From assembly GCA_023150275.1 (NCBI GenBank), contig JAKLLG010000004.1:124001-188000 (forward strand): 64,000 bases of DNA, written 5' to 3'. Both the position numbers and the translations under genes were made by a program. This DNA is from Rhodocyclaceae bacterium (GTDB lineage: Bacteria > Pseudomonadota > Gammaproteobacteria > Burkholderiales > Rhodocyclaceae). Below, in pieces: positions 46,894 through 55,066 of the stretch (the stretch's first letter is position 1; every line of letters starts with the position of its first letter). The notes under the pieces were generated by a model. That model saw only the letters and a list, made by a program, of their open reading frames with translations. It made no database searches and was not told where the DNA came from.

Positions 46894-47421
46894 ATGAACC
46901 GCAGCATCCTTCTTTCCGTTCTGCTCGCTTCCGCACTCGCAGCCTGTGGCAAGAGCGAACCCGGAAAGCCCGCCGCAACATCCGCTCCGACAGCTGCGCC
47001 CGCCACCACGCAAGCGCCCGCCGCCTCCCCGGCGCCCGCGCCGACCGCAGCTGCGCCGGCAGCCCCAACAAGCGCAGCGCCAGTGGCCCCCGCGCCCGCG
47101 TCGCCAGCGCCCGCAGCGACTCCAGCCGCAACGCCGGCTCCTGCGGCGCCTGCCGCTGCATCGGCAGCAATCGATGGCGCGGCGATCTACAAAAAATCCT
47201 GCGGCCTCTGTCACGCCAGCGGCGTCGCCGGCGCACCGAAATACGGCGACAAGGCGCAGTGGGCACCACGCATCGCGCAGGGCAACGACACGCTGTACTC
47301 GCACGCGATTCAGGGGTTCAAGGGCAAGGCGGGTGTCATGCCGGCCAAGGGGGGCAACACATCACTGAGCGACGAACAGGTAAAGGCCGCTGTCGATTAC
47401 ATGATGGCTGCGGCGCGCTGA
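46894..47421 (+). CDS. lipoprotein class I cytochrome c with Ala/Pro spacer
   Basis: A 175-residue protein. A lipobox (ALAAC) places the lipidated Cys at residue 18; about 75 residues of almost pure Ala/Pro/Thr follow; then one c-type heme domain of the c5 type with CGLCH (C103, C106, H107) and the distal Met in GVMPAKGG. The spacer would let the heme domain reach away from the membrane. It is convergent with the nos cluster end, 29 bases from it, and could donate electrons to NosZ; this is an inference from position. Confidence 0.87.
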   Translation: MNRSILLSVLLASALAACGKSEPGKPAATSAPTAAPATTQAPAASPAPAPTAAAPAAPTSAAPVAPAPASPAPAATPAATPAPAAPAAASAAIDGAAIYKKSCGLCHASGVAGAPKYGDKAQWAPRIAQGNDTLYSHAIQGFKGKAGVMPAKGGNTSLSDEQVKAAVDYMMAAAR

Positions 47422-47450
47422 GCGCCAAGAAACCGTTCCGGTGCGAAGCG

Positions 47451-47948
47451 TCAGCGCACCGGATGCGGCCGGGGCGGCTGCGCGGCGATCGCCGCGTAGT
47501 CGCGCAACTCGCCGCCTTCCGTGCGGGTGAAGGCCTCGGCGGCCTCGCGGCTGGCGAAGGCGGGGTAATCCGCTTCGCGCATCGGATCGAGCGCGCGCGA
47601 ACCGGCGACGAACACGGCCTGCTCGGCCCGCAGCCAGCCGCCGCCCATGTAATCGGAAACATAGATGCGACCAATGTCGGCAGCCGTGCGCCCCTTGTCA
47701 TAGCGCGGCAGGTCGTGCAGGTAGCGCAGCATTTCCATCGGCGAATCGAAAGCGATCATCTCCTGATCGAGGAAGACGATCTGCGCCATCCATTTCGGGA
47801 ATAGCGCCGGGTACATGCCGCACACCGGACAGCGCTGCTCCTTCGCAACCGTGCGCGGACGCAGCGGATCGAGGCTCAGCGCATAACCCATTGCAAGCAG
47901 CGAGACGACGGTGAGCGCCGCCACCCACCAGCGCCAGCGCCTCGGCAT
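47451..47948 (-). CDS. second NosL-like membrane-anchored protein
   Basis: A 165-residue NosL-family protein with an N-terminal membrane helix (about residues 6-24) and a periplasmic domain. The copper-site motif is CPVCGM (C40, C43, M45), the form common in wider NosL relatives, followed by the NosL core (PMEMLRYLHD, YVSDYMGGGW). NosL delivers Cu(I) for NosZ assembly. The ATG overlaps the upstream stop (TGATG). It is the last gene of the minus-strand nos run. Confidence 0.82.
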   Translation of the reverse strand: MPRRWRWWVAALTVVSLLAMGYALSLDPLRPRTVAKEQRCPVCGMYPALFPKWMAQIVFLDQEMIAFDSPMEMLRYLHDLPRYDKGRTAADIGRIYVSDYMGGGWLRAEQAVFVAGSRALDPMREADYPAFASREAAEAFTRTEGGELRDYAAIAAQPPRPHPVR

Positions 47949-48319
47949 CAGGCGTTCCCCGCCCCTTCGCCGGCAAGCAGCGGGTCGGCAAGCACGGCCG
48001 CGACGAGCGCCGCAAGATTTTCGATCGGCGAGCGGCCCGGCTGGGTGACCGGGTCGGCACGCACCCGCTCGTCGGCGTCGTGCAGATGATTGGGATAGGT
48101 CGACACGCCGTGCGCCACCGGCGCGGTATCGATGCGCAGGAGGGCATCGCCGTACGCCCAGGCGAACGCATATTCATCGGGCGCGGCCAGGCGCACCTCG
48201 ACTGCGACGCCGTTGTTCAGGAAGAGCTGCAGCGCATCGCGGCAAAGCACCGACTCGCGTGCGTAGTGCTGCAACAGCGACGCATCCGCCGCGGCCTTGA
48301 GTTCGATCAGCGGGCTCAT
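47948..48319 (-). CDS. TumE/DUF6516-like small protein in the nos cluster
   Basis: A 123-residue cytoplasmic protein. The pattern FLNNGVAVEVRL...YAFAWAYGDALLRIDTAP...STYPNHLHDAD matches the TumE/DUF6516 family (strand-rich core, Asp64, His70, and the conserved PxHxH segment at residues 76-80), members of which act as toxins in toxin-antitoxin pairs. Start and stop overlap the neighbours by ATGA and TGATG, so it is tightly coupled to the 90-aa protein and NosL2. Toxicity is not shown; a housekeeping role in nos is equally possible. Confidence 0.6.
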   Translation of the reverse strand: MSPLIELKAAADASLLQHYARESVLCRDALQLFLNNGVAVEVRLAAPDEYAFAWAYGDALLRIDTAPVAHGVSTYPNHLHDADERVRADPVTQPGRSPIENLAALVAAVLADPLLAGEGAGNA

Positions 48320-48588
48320 CGACGCCCCCCGCTGGCGAGCAGCTCACTCAGGCTTTCGCGCGCCGCCGCGTACGCCACGAGCAGCGCCTTCGCGGAAAGA
48401 TAGTCGTCGTAGGCCGGATGTTCCGGGATTGATCCCGACGCAATCATCGCCAGCAGCGCCGCTTCGTCGCTTGCCGCGTGACGGGCAAGCACCACCTTGC
48501 GATCCTCGCGCAAGTCGTGGATCAGCGCACTCAGTTTTTCGGCTTCGCTCGCCAAATCGATCGGTAATTTGTCGAAAAACCCGGACAT
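48316..48588 (-). CDS. 90-aa helical protein, putative partner of the TumE-like protein
   Basis: A 90-residue, mostly helical cytoplasmic protein of no family I can name. Residues 10-50 are a charged amphipathic helix (SEAEKLSALIHDLRE) and residues 52-65 hold a sharp motif GSIPEHPAYDDYLSAK. GGAGG lies before the ATG at 48588. It overlaps the TumE-like gene by four bases; upstream small helical genes are often antitoxins of TumE-type proteins. Its real function is unknown. Confidence 0.6.
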   Translation of the reverse strand: MSGFFDKLPIDLASEAEKLSALIHDLREDRKVVLARHAASDEAALLAMIASGSIPEHPAYDDYLSAKALLVAYAAARESLSELLASGGRR

Positions 48589-48613
48589 GCGGGATTCCTC
48601 CTTTATTTTGCAA

Positions 48614-48630
48614 AACCCGGCGAATGCCGG
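48614..48630 (-). terminator. weak terminator or attenuator after nosL
   Basis: The arms CCGGC (48617-48621) and GCCGG (48626-48630) pair around GAAT; on the minus strand the stem is followed by GTTTT. It lies 3 bases after the nosL stop and just before the 90-aa gene, so it may limit read-through into the accessory tail. Confidence 0.4.
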
Positions 48631-48632
48631 AA

Positions 48633-49160
48633 TTACATTGACTTGTCCTTGACCACACCGCCGTCGAGCACGGCCATGTCGGGCGTGACTTCGGCAAAGC
48701 GCAGCACCTTGCCGCCTTCCTTGTCGGCGAAAGCGCGCGCGGCGGCCTCGTCGGAGAAGGGCGCGAAGGTCGGCCCCATCGAGCCGCGCTTCTTCGAGCC
48801 GACCACGTAGAACGCGCTGCGGGCGTCAATCCAGCTGCTGGCCGGCGCCTCCCAGCTGGTCTTGCCCATGTCCTGCACGAAGAGCGCAACGACGCGCTTC
48901 TGCTGCTCCGGTTGCAGATAGACCGAGAACATCTCGACAGTGTCGCAGAAGAAATCGGGCTTGCCTTGCGTGTAGTGGATCTGCGCTTTCGGGCCGGGGT
49001 AATCGGCGAGCAGCATGCCGTCGAGGCTGCAAAAGGTGTCGCGGGTGATTTCGAGCGGGGCCGCGGCCTTCTGCTGTGCCTGTTCGCAACCGGCGAGGAG
49101 GGCAAGCGCGACGAGAGGGAGCACCAGAAGGCGCTGGATGCGCAGGAAGCGATGACTCAT
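48633..49160 (-). CDS. nosL: nitrous oxide reductase accessory lipoprotein NosL
   Basis: A 175-residue outer-membrane-type lipoprotein: the lipobox is LLAGC with Cys25, and the NosL core is complete. NosL binds Cu(I) and supplies it for CuZ assembly. The copper motif reads CSLDGMLLADYPGPKAQ, where the position just before GM is Asp (residue 47), not the Cys seen in NosL2 of this cluster. The ATG overlaps nosY by four bases. Confidence 0.9.
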   Translation of the reverse strand: MSHRFLRIQRLLVLPLVALALLAGCEQAQQKAAAPLEITRDTFCSLDGMLLADYPGPKAQIHYTQGKPDFFCDTVEMFSVYLQPEQQKRVVALFVQDMGKTSWEAPASSWIDARSAFYVVGSKKRGSMGPTFAPFSDEAAARAFADKEGGKVLRFAEVTPDMAVLDGGVVKDKSM

Positions 49161-49996
49161 TTGCGGAATCTCCAGACAGCGACAGCAAGGGGAAGAACAA
49201 TCCAGGCGACCATGACCGCGCCGAGCAGGCCCGGCCGCGCGAGCGCCTCGGGGAAGACGGTGGCCAGACCGTACATTGCGCGCACGTCCTCGACGCCGAA
49301 GATGTTGGCAATGCGGAAGACGTCGGCCGGGTTGAGCATCAGCAGGTAGGGGAACAGCTGGCTGCCCCAGCCGCCGCCGAGATCGCCGGCGCCGAGCACC
49401 AGCCCGCCCAGAAGCAGCAGGTCGAAGATCAGCACGAAGAAGAACCACAGGCCGATCGCCGCGCTGCTCGCCCGTCCGCGATCGCTTGCAAACACCGAGA
49501 CCATCACCGCGAGGCTGAGAAAGGCGGCGCCCAGCAGCACCGCGCTGAAGACGAAGCCGGCGTAGTGATAGAGCGCCGCGGTCGGCAACTGGGTGGCGAG
49601 CAGTACGCCGGCGAGGCCGAAGCCGAGCACCGTCGAGCACGCGAGTGCGAGGAAGAGGCCGAGAAACTTGCCGAGCAGGAGTTCGAGCCGGGTCAGCGGC
49701 ATCGACAGCAGCAGGTCGAGCGAGCCGCGCTCGCGCTCGCCGACGATGGCGTCGAAACCGAGGATCAGCGCGATCAGCGGCACCAGATAGATGACCAGGC
49801 TGACCAGACTGGCAATGGTCACCTCGATGCTGCGAAAGCCGACGCTGCCCTGCTGCGCGGCGCCGAAATAGGCGATGGCGAGCGCGAAGGCGGCGAAGAC
49901 GACGGCGACTGCGAGCACCCAGCGGTTGCGGATGCGATCGCGGAATTCCTTGCCGGCGATGACGCCGATCTGGCGGAGTTGAAGATCGAAGGCCAT
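49157..49996 (-). CDS. nosY: NosDFY ABC transporter permease NosY
   Basis: A 279-residue ABC-2 type permease with about six membrane helices. It forms the channel of the NosFY exporter that works with NosD to build the CuZ site. It starts 6 bases after nosF and overlaps nosL (ATGA), in the standard nosDFYL order. Confidence 0.93.
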   Translation of the reverse strand: MAFDLQLRQIGVIAGKEFRDRIRNRWVLAVAVVFAAFALAIAYFGAAQQGSVGFRSIEVTIASLVSLVIYLVPLIALILGFDAIVGERERGSLDLLLSMPLTRLELLLGKFLGLFLALACSTVLGFGLAGVLLATQLPTAALYHYAGFVFSAVLLGAAFLSLAVMVSVFASDRGRASSAAIGLWFFFVLIFDLLLLGGLVLGAGDLGGGWGSQLFPYLLMLNPADVFRIANIFGVEDVRAMYGLATVFPEALARPGLLGAVMVAWIVLPLAVAVWRFRK

Positions 49997-50002
49997 GTCG
50001 TA

Positions 50003-50974
50003 TTAACCCGAGTAGCCGAGGAAGACATCCTCGAGCGAAGGTTCGCGTACCTGCACGTCGGCAAAGCGGCCATCGGCAGTGAGCGGCGCCAGCGCGGCGA
50101 GCACCCGCATCTTCGCCTCGCGCGGGCTGTGGATGTGCAGCTCGCGACCGTTGGCGGCAATTTCGACGCCGCCGGCGAGATCGCCAAGCGTGTCGCGCAG
50201 CCTTGCCTGCGCAGCCGCCGCACCGCCTCCGTCGGCCAGCCGCAACACGAAGAAGAGCGGCAGGTTCATCGCTTCGCGCAGCGACTGCACGCTGCCGAGC
50301 GCCTCGATGCGCCCCTGTTTCATGATCGCCAGACGATCGACGCGCTCCTGGATCTCGGAAAGGATGTGCGAGGTAAGGATGATCGTCGTGCCGCCGTCGC
50401 GCTGTTCGCGCAGGATGCGGTAGAACTCGCGGATGCCTTCCGGATCGAGGCCGGTGGTCGGCTCGTCGAGGAAGAGCAGGCGCGGCTTGCCGAGCAGGGC
50501 CTGGGCGAGGCCGAGGCGCTGGCGCATGCCCTTCGAGTACTCGCGCACGCGGCGATGGCCGGCGGCGGCGAGCCCGACGCGATCGAGCAGCGCCTCGCGA
50601 TCGTCGTCCGGGCAGCCCTTCAGGCGAGCGAAGAAGGAGAGCGTCTCGGCACCGGTCAGGTTGTCGTAGAAGACGACGTTCTCCGGCAGGTAGCCGAGCG
50701 TGCGCCGCACCTGCCGGAAAAGCTCGCCATGCACCGGCCGGCCATCGACGACGATGCTGCCGGTGGTGAGCGGCACCAGTCCAAGCAGCATCTTGAACAG
50801 CGTGCTCTTGCCGGCGCCGTTGTGGCCGATGAGGCCGAAGAGTTCGCCCGCGTGCACGTCGAGGTCGACACCATCGACCGCGCGCACCGCGCCGTAGTGC
50901 TTGCGCACGTCGCGGATGCTGATCACGCCGACGCTATCGCTGCTGCTTGCCGATCCATTCATTCCATTCACCAT
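50003..50974 (-). CDS. nosF: NosDFY ABC transporter ATPase NosF
   Basis: An ABC ATPase of up to 323 residues. Walker A GHNGAGKST lies near residue 50, the signature YSKGMRQRLGLAQALLG near 147 and Walker B LLFLDEPTTGLD near 166. It energises NosY. The start is uncertain: ATG at 50974 or 50962 overlaps nosD; a GTG at 50926 would give MISIRDVRKHYG, the common NosF start, with an 8-base gap. Confidence 0.92.
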   Translation of the reverse strand: MVNGMNGSASSSDSVGVISIRDVRKHYGAVRAVDGVDLDVHAGELFGLIGHNGAGKSTLFKMLLGLVPLTTGSIVVDGRPVHGELFRQVRRTLGYLPENVVFYDNLTGAETLSFFARLKGCPDDDREALLDRVGLAAAGHRRVREYSKGMRQRLGLAQALLGKPRLLFLDEPTTGLDPEGIREFYRILREQRDGGTTIILTSHILSEIQERVDRLAIMKQGRIEALGSVQSLREAMNLPLFFVLRLADGGGAAAAQARLRDTLGDLAGGVEIAANGRELHIHSPREAKMRVLAALAPLTADGRFADVQVREPSLEDVFLGYSG

Positions 50975-52217
50975 GATGCGGGCGCATGCGCGGCTTCGCG
51001 TCGACGACGCTGGGCGCTCGCAGCACCGGAAACTGCCGGGCGATCAGACGCAGGGTCTGGATGGCCGGGCTGTTCAGGAGGAGTTTGATGACCGGCAGGC
51101 GGGCAACCAGCCGGTCGACGAGGTCGCTCGCTTCGTACGGTACGTCGCCGGTGCCGTCGCCATCGCGATCCCAGCCGAGATAATTGCTCCAGTAATTACC
51201 GCCGCGCTTGCCCCAGTCCTGGTCGCGCGTGGCGACGTAACGGACCTGCTGGCGGTTGCGGATGAAATCGTTGCCGTCGACCTTGTTGTTGATCGAGCCG
51301 GCCCACAGATGCACGCCGACCTCGTTGTCGATCACCAGATTGCCGGAGAGCGTATTGTATTCGGCATCGTAGATGAAGAGGCCGCGCTGGTTACCGGCGA
51401 TCACGTTGTTCTCGACCACAGAATCCTGGATGGTGCGCAGCATGATGCCGTGATCGGAGTTGCCCCAGACGCGATTGTTGCGCACGAGCTGGTCGCGCGT
51501 TTCCATCAGCGCCAGCCCGCCGCGGTTGTCGTGCACGACATTCTCTTCCCACAGGTTGTGGTAGGAATTCATGTAGTGCGTGCCGTAGCGCGTGTTGTGG
51601 ACGTGGTTGCCGCGGAAGATCGCGCGATGCGAAACATCGACATAGATGCCGTCGCGCACGAAGCTGATGCGGTTGCGCTCGATCAGCGCACCGGTGGTGT
51701 TGTAGAGCTGGATGCCGTTGCCGCGCTGTGATGACAGGAAATCGCGCTTGCCGGTGATCAGGTTACCGACGATGCGCACGTCCTTGGCCTTCTCGATCCA
51801 CATGCCGAACAGGCTGTAGCTGACTTCGCAGTTCTCGACACGGGCACGGTGTGAACCGGGCCGGATGTAGATGCCGGCTTCCTGGCGCCCGAGATCGCCG
51901 CCACTGTCGGTGACGAGCAAGCCGGAGAGCGTGACATCCTCGGCCTCGACGGTAATGGTGTTGCCGCTGAGCGAACCGTCGATGCGCGGACGATCGATGC
52001 CCTTCAAGGTCAGCGGTTTGCCAATGTGCAGGTTTTCGCGATAGACGCCGCGCTCGACGAGAATCGTGTCGCCCGCCGCCGCCGCGGCAATGGCCGCGGC
52101 GATCGATTCACCGGGGCGGACGCGTAATTCAGCCGCCCCCGCCGCCGCGGCGAGGGCGAAAAACCCCGCCAGCAGCGGCAACAGCCCGCACAGCAAACGT
52201 CGTGTCAATACAGCCAT
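50934..52217 (-). CDS. nosD: periplasmic copper-cluster assembly protein NosD
   Basis: A 427-residue periplasmic protein with a signal peptide (MAVLTRRLLCGLLPLLAGFFALAAAA) and a right-handed beta-helix of the carbohydrate-binding/CASH type (repeats of N-x-I-x-x-N-x-x-G form, with many GN motifs such as GNLITGKRD, GNHVHNT, NNRVWGN). NosD interacts with NosFY and helps to place the CuZ site in NosZ. It overlaps nosR by 13 bases. Confidence 0.95.
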   Translation of the reverse strand: MAVLTRRLLCGLLPLLAGFFALAAAAGAAELRVRPGESIAAAIAAAAAGDTILVERGVYRENLHIGKPLTLKGIDRPRIDGSLSGNTITVEAEDVTLSGLLVTDSGGDLGRQEAGIYIRPGSHRARVENCEVSYSLFGMWIEKAKDVRIVGNLITGKRDFLSSQRGNGIQLYNTTGALIERNRISFVRDGIYVDVSHRAIFRGNHVHNTRYGTHYMNSYHNLWEENVVHDNRGGLALMETRDQLVRNNRVWGNSDHGIMLRTIQDSVVENNVIAGNQRGLFIYDAEYNTLSGNLVIDNEVGVHLWAGSINNKVDGNDFIRNRQQVRYVATRDQDWGKRGGNYWSNYLGWDRDGDGTGDVPYEASDLVDRLVARLPVIKLLLNSPAIQTLRLIARQFPVLRAPSVVDAKPRMRPHHGEWNEWIGKQQR

Positions 52218-54844
52218 CTCAACTCGGGAATCCCGTGCAGGAAGGCAAGCGCGCCGACCGCCTTCAGGAAGAGCATGAAACCGGCACCGATCAGCAGGTT
52301 CTTGAAACCGACGTAGGCCACCATGTCAGCCCAGCTCGCCGGGCGGAAGTTGTTGTCCCACCACGGACCATCCTTGACGAAGGGCTTGCAGCTCATGCGC
52401 GTGATCACCTCATAGGCGCTCCATGCCAGCCACCAGCCGAGGATGACGCCGGGGCCGAGCTTGCCGGCGGCACCGAGCAGCCACACCCAGGTAACGAGGA
52501 CCGCGAGCGCAATCCCGGCCGCCTGCAGGAAGAGCGGCTGCTTGAACACTTGGCGGTTCCACGGCAGCAGATGATCCTTGATCTCGCCATAGACGCGGGC
52601 AAGGAAACCCTCGGCGCGGGCAGCGGCAATCGGCGCGGTCGGCACGAAGGCTTCTTCCTTCGCCGGCGTTGCCGGCACCTGAACGAGCGGAATGTAGTAA
52701 CCGTTGCCGGCGATCGCAGTCAGCGGCTGGCCGGCGCGCGTGCGCTGCTTGCGTTCCTTGGCGAGCGGCGGGCAGGCGTGTTCGTCGTAGTAGAGCACCA
52801 TGCAATCAAGGCAGAGCATGCATTCACGCTGATCGATGCGTCCGCCGTCGTCGATGGCTATCGACTCGCAGCCGGACTGGCAGGCCGTGCACGGACCGCA
52901 TTCGTTCTTGCGTTTCAGCCCCCACCAGCGGAAGGTCGAAGGAATCGCCAGCGCGGCGCCGAGCGGGCACAGATACTTGCAGAAGAAACGCTCGACGATC
53001 AGGCAGGCGGCAAAGATCACCAGCCAGAAGACCACGAAGGGCCAGCTGCGGTTCCACACACCGACAAGGAAAGTCGTCTTGAACGGCTCGATCTCGGCGA
53101 GCACCTCGGCAAGCGACATCGAGTAGAACGAAACGCAGAGCAGGCCGACGAAGATCCAGTATTTCGTCCACTTCAGCTTGTCGTGCACCTTCGCCGGCAG
53201 CTGGCGCTGGAAGCGCTTGAGCCCGAGATAGCCGGCGATCTTGTGCGACATCTCGGTGAGCGCGCCGTAGGGACAGAGCCAGCCGCAGAACATGCCGCGC
53301 CCCCAGAAGAACACCGTGATGATGATGAACCACCAGAACAGGAAGATGAACGGATCGGAAAGGAACAGCTCCCACTCCCATTTGAACAGGACCGAGTGGA
53401 ACCAGGTCAGCACCTGCGTGATCGAGGGTTGCGCCATCAGGTAGAAGCCGGCGAAAGCGATCGAGAATCCCCACAGGGCGTACTTCGGCGCGCTCACCGG
53501 CGTCTTGTCCTTGTGCGTCGCCGCGCGCACGAGGCGGTCGCGCAGCGCATAGACGACGCCGGCGGCGATGAGCAGCAGCGCAAAGGCGGCGATCTCCAGC
53601 GCACGCGCGCGCCACACTTTCTCCCACGCCGCCAGCGGCCGCTCGTAGTGCGGACGGCCGCCGACCAGGTAGCGATCCGGCAGCCAGAATTCGCGCGTGA
53701 AGTTCACGAATTCCCGGTTGCCGGTCGCCTTGTCCAGCTTGTTGGCGAGGAACACGAGGTTCCACGGATAGGCCGGCGCAAACCCGGCATCACGGATGAT
53801 GAAGATCGACGATTCGCGATAGTACGGGACACCCGGAACCTTGACGCTGTAGAGGTTCTGGTAATCGAGGTCGCGGAAGGTATAGGTATCGAGCTCCTGC
53901 GCCACCTGGATGCGGTCGAAGATGCCGCCACGCACGAAACCCGAGCCCTTGAACGATTCGATACCGTCGGCGATCAGGAAGATCGCGTGTTCGCCCGGTT
54001 TGAGTTCATCCATCAGCCGGCGATAGTTTTGCTCGCCAAGGACGGCCTTGCCGATCGTCGGCGCGTTCAGGTAGCCAAACCAGATGTCGATGTACGGTTT
54101 TCCAGGCACCGGCGCCACGCCGACATCCTCGCTGCGCACGGTCAGCCGCTGCACCGCCCCCTCCTTGCGCATCGCTTCCCAATCGGCCAATGGCGGCACG
54201 TCGGTGTACTGTACCGGGGGCCGCTCGGGCGGCTTCATGATGCCGACCTGGCGGGCAACGATCATTGCCGAGCGCATGATCACCTGGTTCTCGGCGATCA
54301 CCGTCACCGTCGCGCCGCTGATCGCATCAAGCCCGATCACTTCTTCAGAATCGTGCCCCTTGCCGACTTCAATCTTGCTGCCGACGACCTTGCCCAGATA
54401 CTGATTCACGAAGGCAACCAGCTTTTCCTCAGGAATGCCGAGCAGGAGAATCGGTTCGGAGTGCTTGAGTACGCGCACACCGGTAATGACGCCCTTGGTA
54501 TCCATGCCGATCAGCGTGACGATCGGCTTGCCCGAGTAGGCCGGGATATCGACGATGTCGGTCGACAGAAAGACATAACCGACCAGCCGCTCGCGATCCC
54601 CCTCGCTGGCGAACGCCTCCACATAGGGTGGGCGCCCCTTGCGCAGTGAAAAACGGTCCGCCCCCGGAATGACGCTACCGCAGGGAACGTGCTTGCAAAG
54701 ATCGGGGTCGCTCGCCAGCTCGGCAGGAAGCACCGCCTCATAGGCGAGTGCTGCGGGGGCTGCAACAGTGGAACGGGCAAAGAGAAGTAGTCCGGCCACG
54801 ACGACGGCGGCCAGGAGGCGGGACAGCGATAGCTTGGAAGACAT
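52205..54844 (-). CDS. nosR: NosR membrane flavo-iron-sulfur protein with C-terminal membrane extension
   Basis: An 879-residue protein: signal sequence, periplasmic FMN-binding domain with the SGAT flavinylation motif near residue 177 (ISGATVTV), membrane helices, CGWLCPYG near 518 and CKYLCPLG near 623, then two 4Fe-4S motifs (CGPCTACQSGC, CMLCLDC) near 650-690. NosR sends electrons from the quinone pool to NosZ and is needed for nos expression. Known NosR proteins are near 720-780 residues; here about 130 extra residues with three membrane helices and SCKPFVKDGPWW follow the ferredoxin domain. Confidence 0.93.
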   Translation of the reverse strand: MSSKLSLSRLLAAVVVAGLLLFARSTVAAPAALAYEAVLPAELASDPDLCKHVPCGSVIPGADRFSLRKGRPPYVEAFASEGDRERLVGYVFLSTDIVDIPAYSGKPIVTLIGMDTKGVITGVRVLKHSEPILLLGIPEEKLVAFVNQYLGKVVGSKIEVGKGHDSEEVIGLDAISGATVTVIAENQVIMRSAMIVARQVGIMKPPERPPVQYTDVPPLADWEAMRKEGAVQRLTVRSEDVGVAPVPGKPYIDIWFGYLNAPTIGKAVLGEQNYRRLMDELKPGEHAIFLIADGIESFKGSGFVRGGIFDRIQVAQELDTYTFRDLDYQNLYSVKVPGVPYYRESSIFIIRDAGFAPAYPWNLVFLANKLDKATGNREFVNFTREFWLPDRYLVGGRPHYERPLAAWEKVWRARALEIAAFALLLIAAGVVYALRDRLVRAATHKDKTPVSAPKYALWGFSIAFAGFYLMAQPSITQVLTWFHSVLFKWEWELFLSDPFIFLFWWFIIITVFFWGRGMFCGWLCPYGALTEMSHKIAGYLGLKRFQRQLPAKVHDKLKWTKYWIFVGLLCVSFYSMSLAEVLAEIEPFKTTFLVGVWNRSWPFVVFWLVIFAACLIVERFFCKYLCPLGAALAIPSTFRWWGLKRKNECGPCTACQSGCESIAIDDGGRIDQRECMLCLDCMVLYYDEHACPPLAKERKQRTRAGQPLTAIAGNGYYIPLVQVPATPAKEEAFVPTAPIAAARAEGFLARVYGEIKDHLLPWNRQVFKQPLFLQAAGIALAVLVTWVWLLGAAGKLGPGVILGWWLAWSAYEVITRMSCKPFVKDGPWWDNNFRPASWADMVAYVGFKNLLIGAGFMLFLKAVGALAFLHGIPELRWLY

Positions 54845-55000
54845 GGCGGAACCTTTTGCTAGTGCCTTCCAGGCGCCCGCCACCATAGACGGAAGCGGGA
54901 ACACCCGGAGGAATCAGCGGCGCCAGACCTCGTGGTCAGACACCGGCGAACGGACGGCGCAAAAGCATGCCACCTGCCGCGGCCGGCGGCGAAAAGCCGT

Positions 55001-55028
55001 CGGCCGGGCGGCGCTGCGCCGCCGGCCG
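55001..55028 (-). terminator. strong GC hairpin between nosZ and nosR
   Basis: CGGCCGGCGGCG and its near-complement CGCCGCCCGGCCG (minus-strand reading) form a very stable stem with one bulge, about 40 bases after the nosZ stop. It is followed by ACGGCTTTT. It probably protects the nosZ 3' end or ends part of the transcripts, so nosZ is made in excess over nosRDFYL. Confidence 0.5.
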
Positions 55029-55066
55029 ATGATACAACAGAAAGCGCTAATATGCAAGAATGCTTA

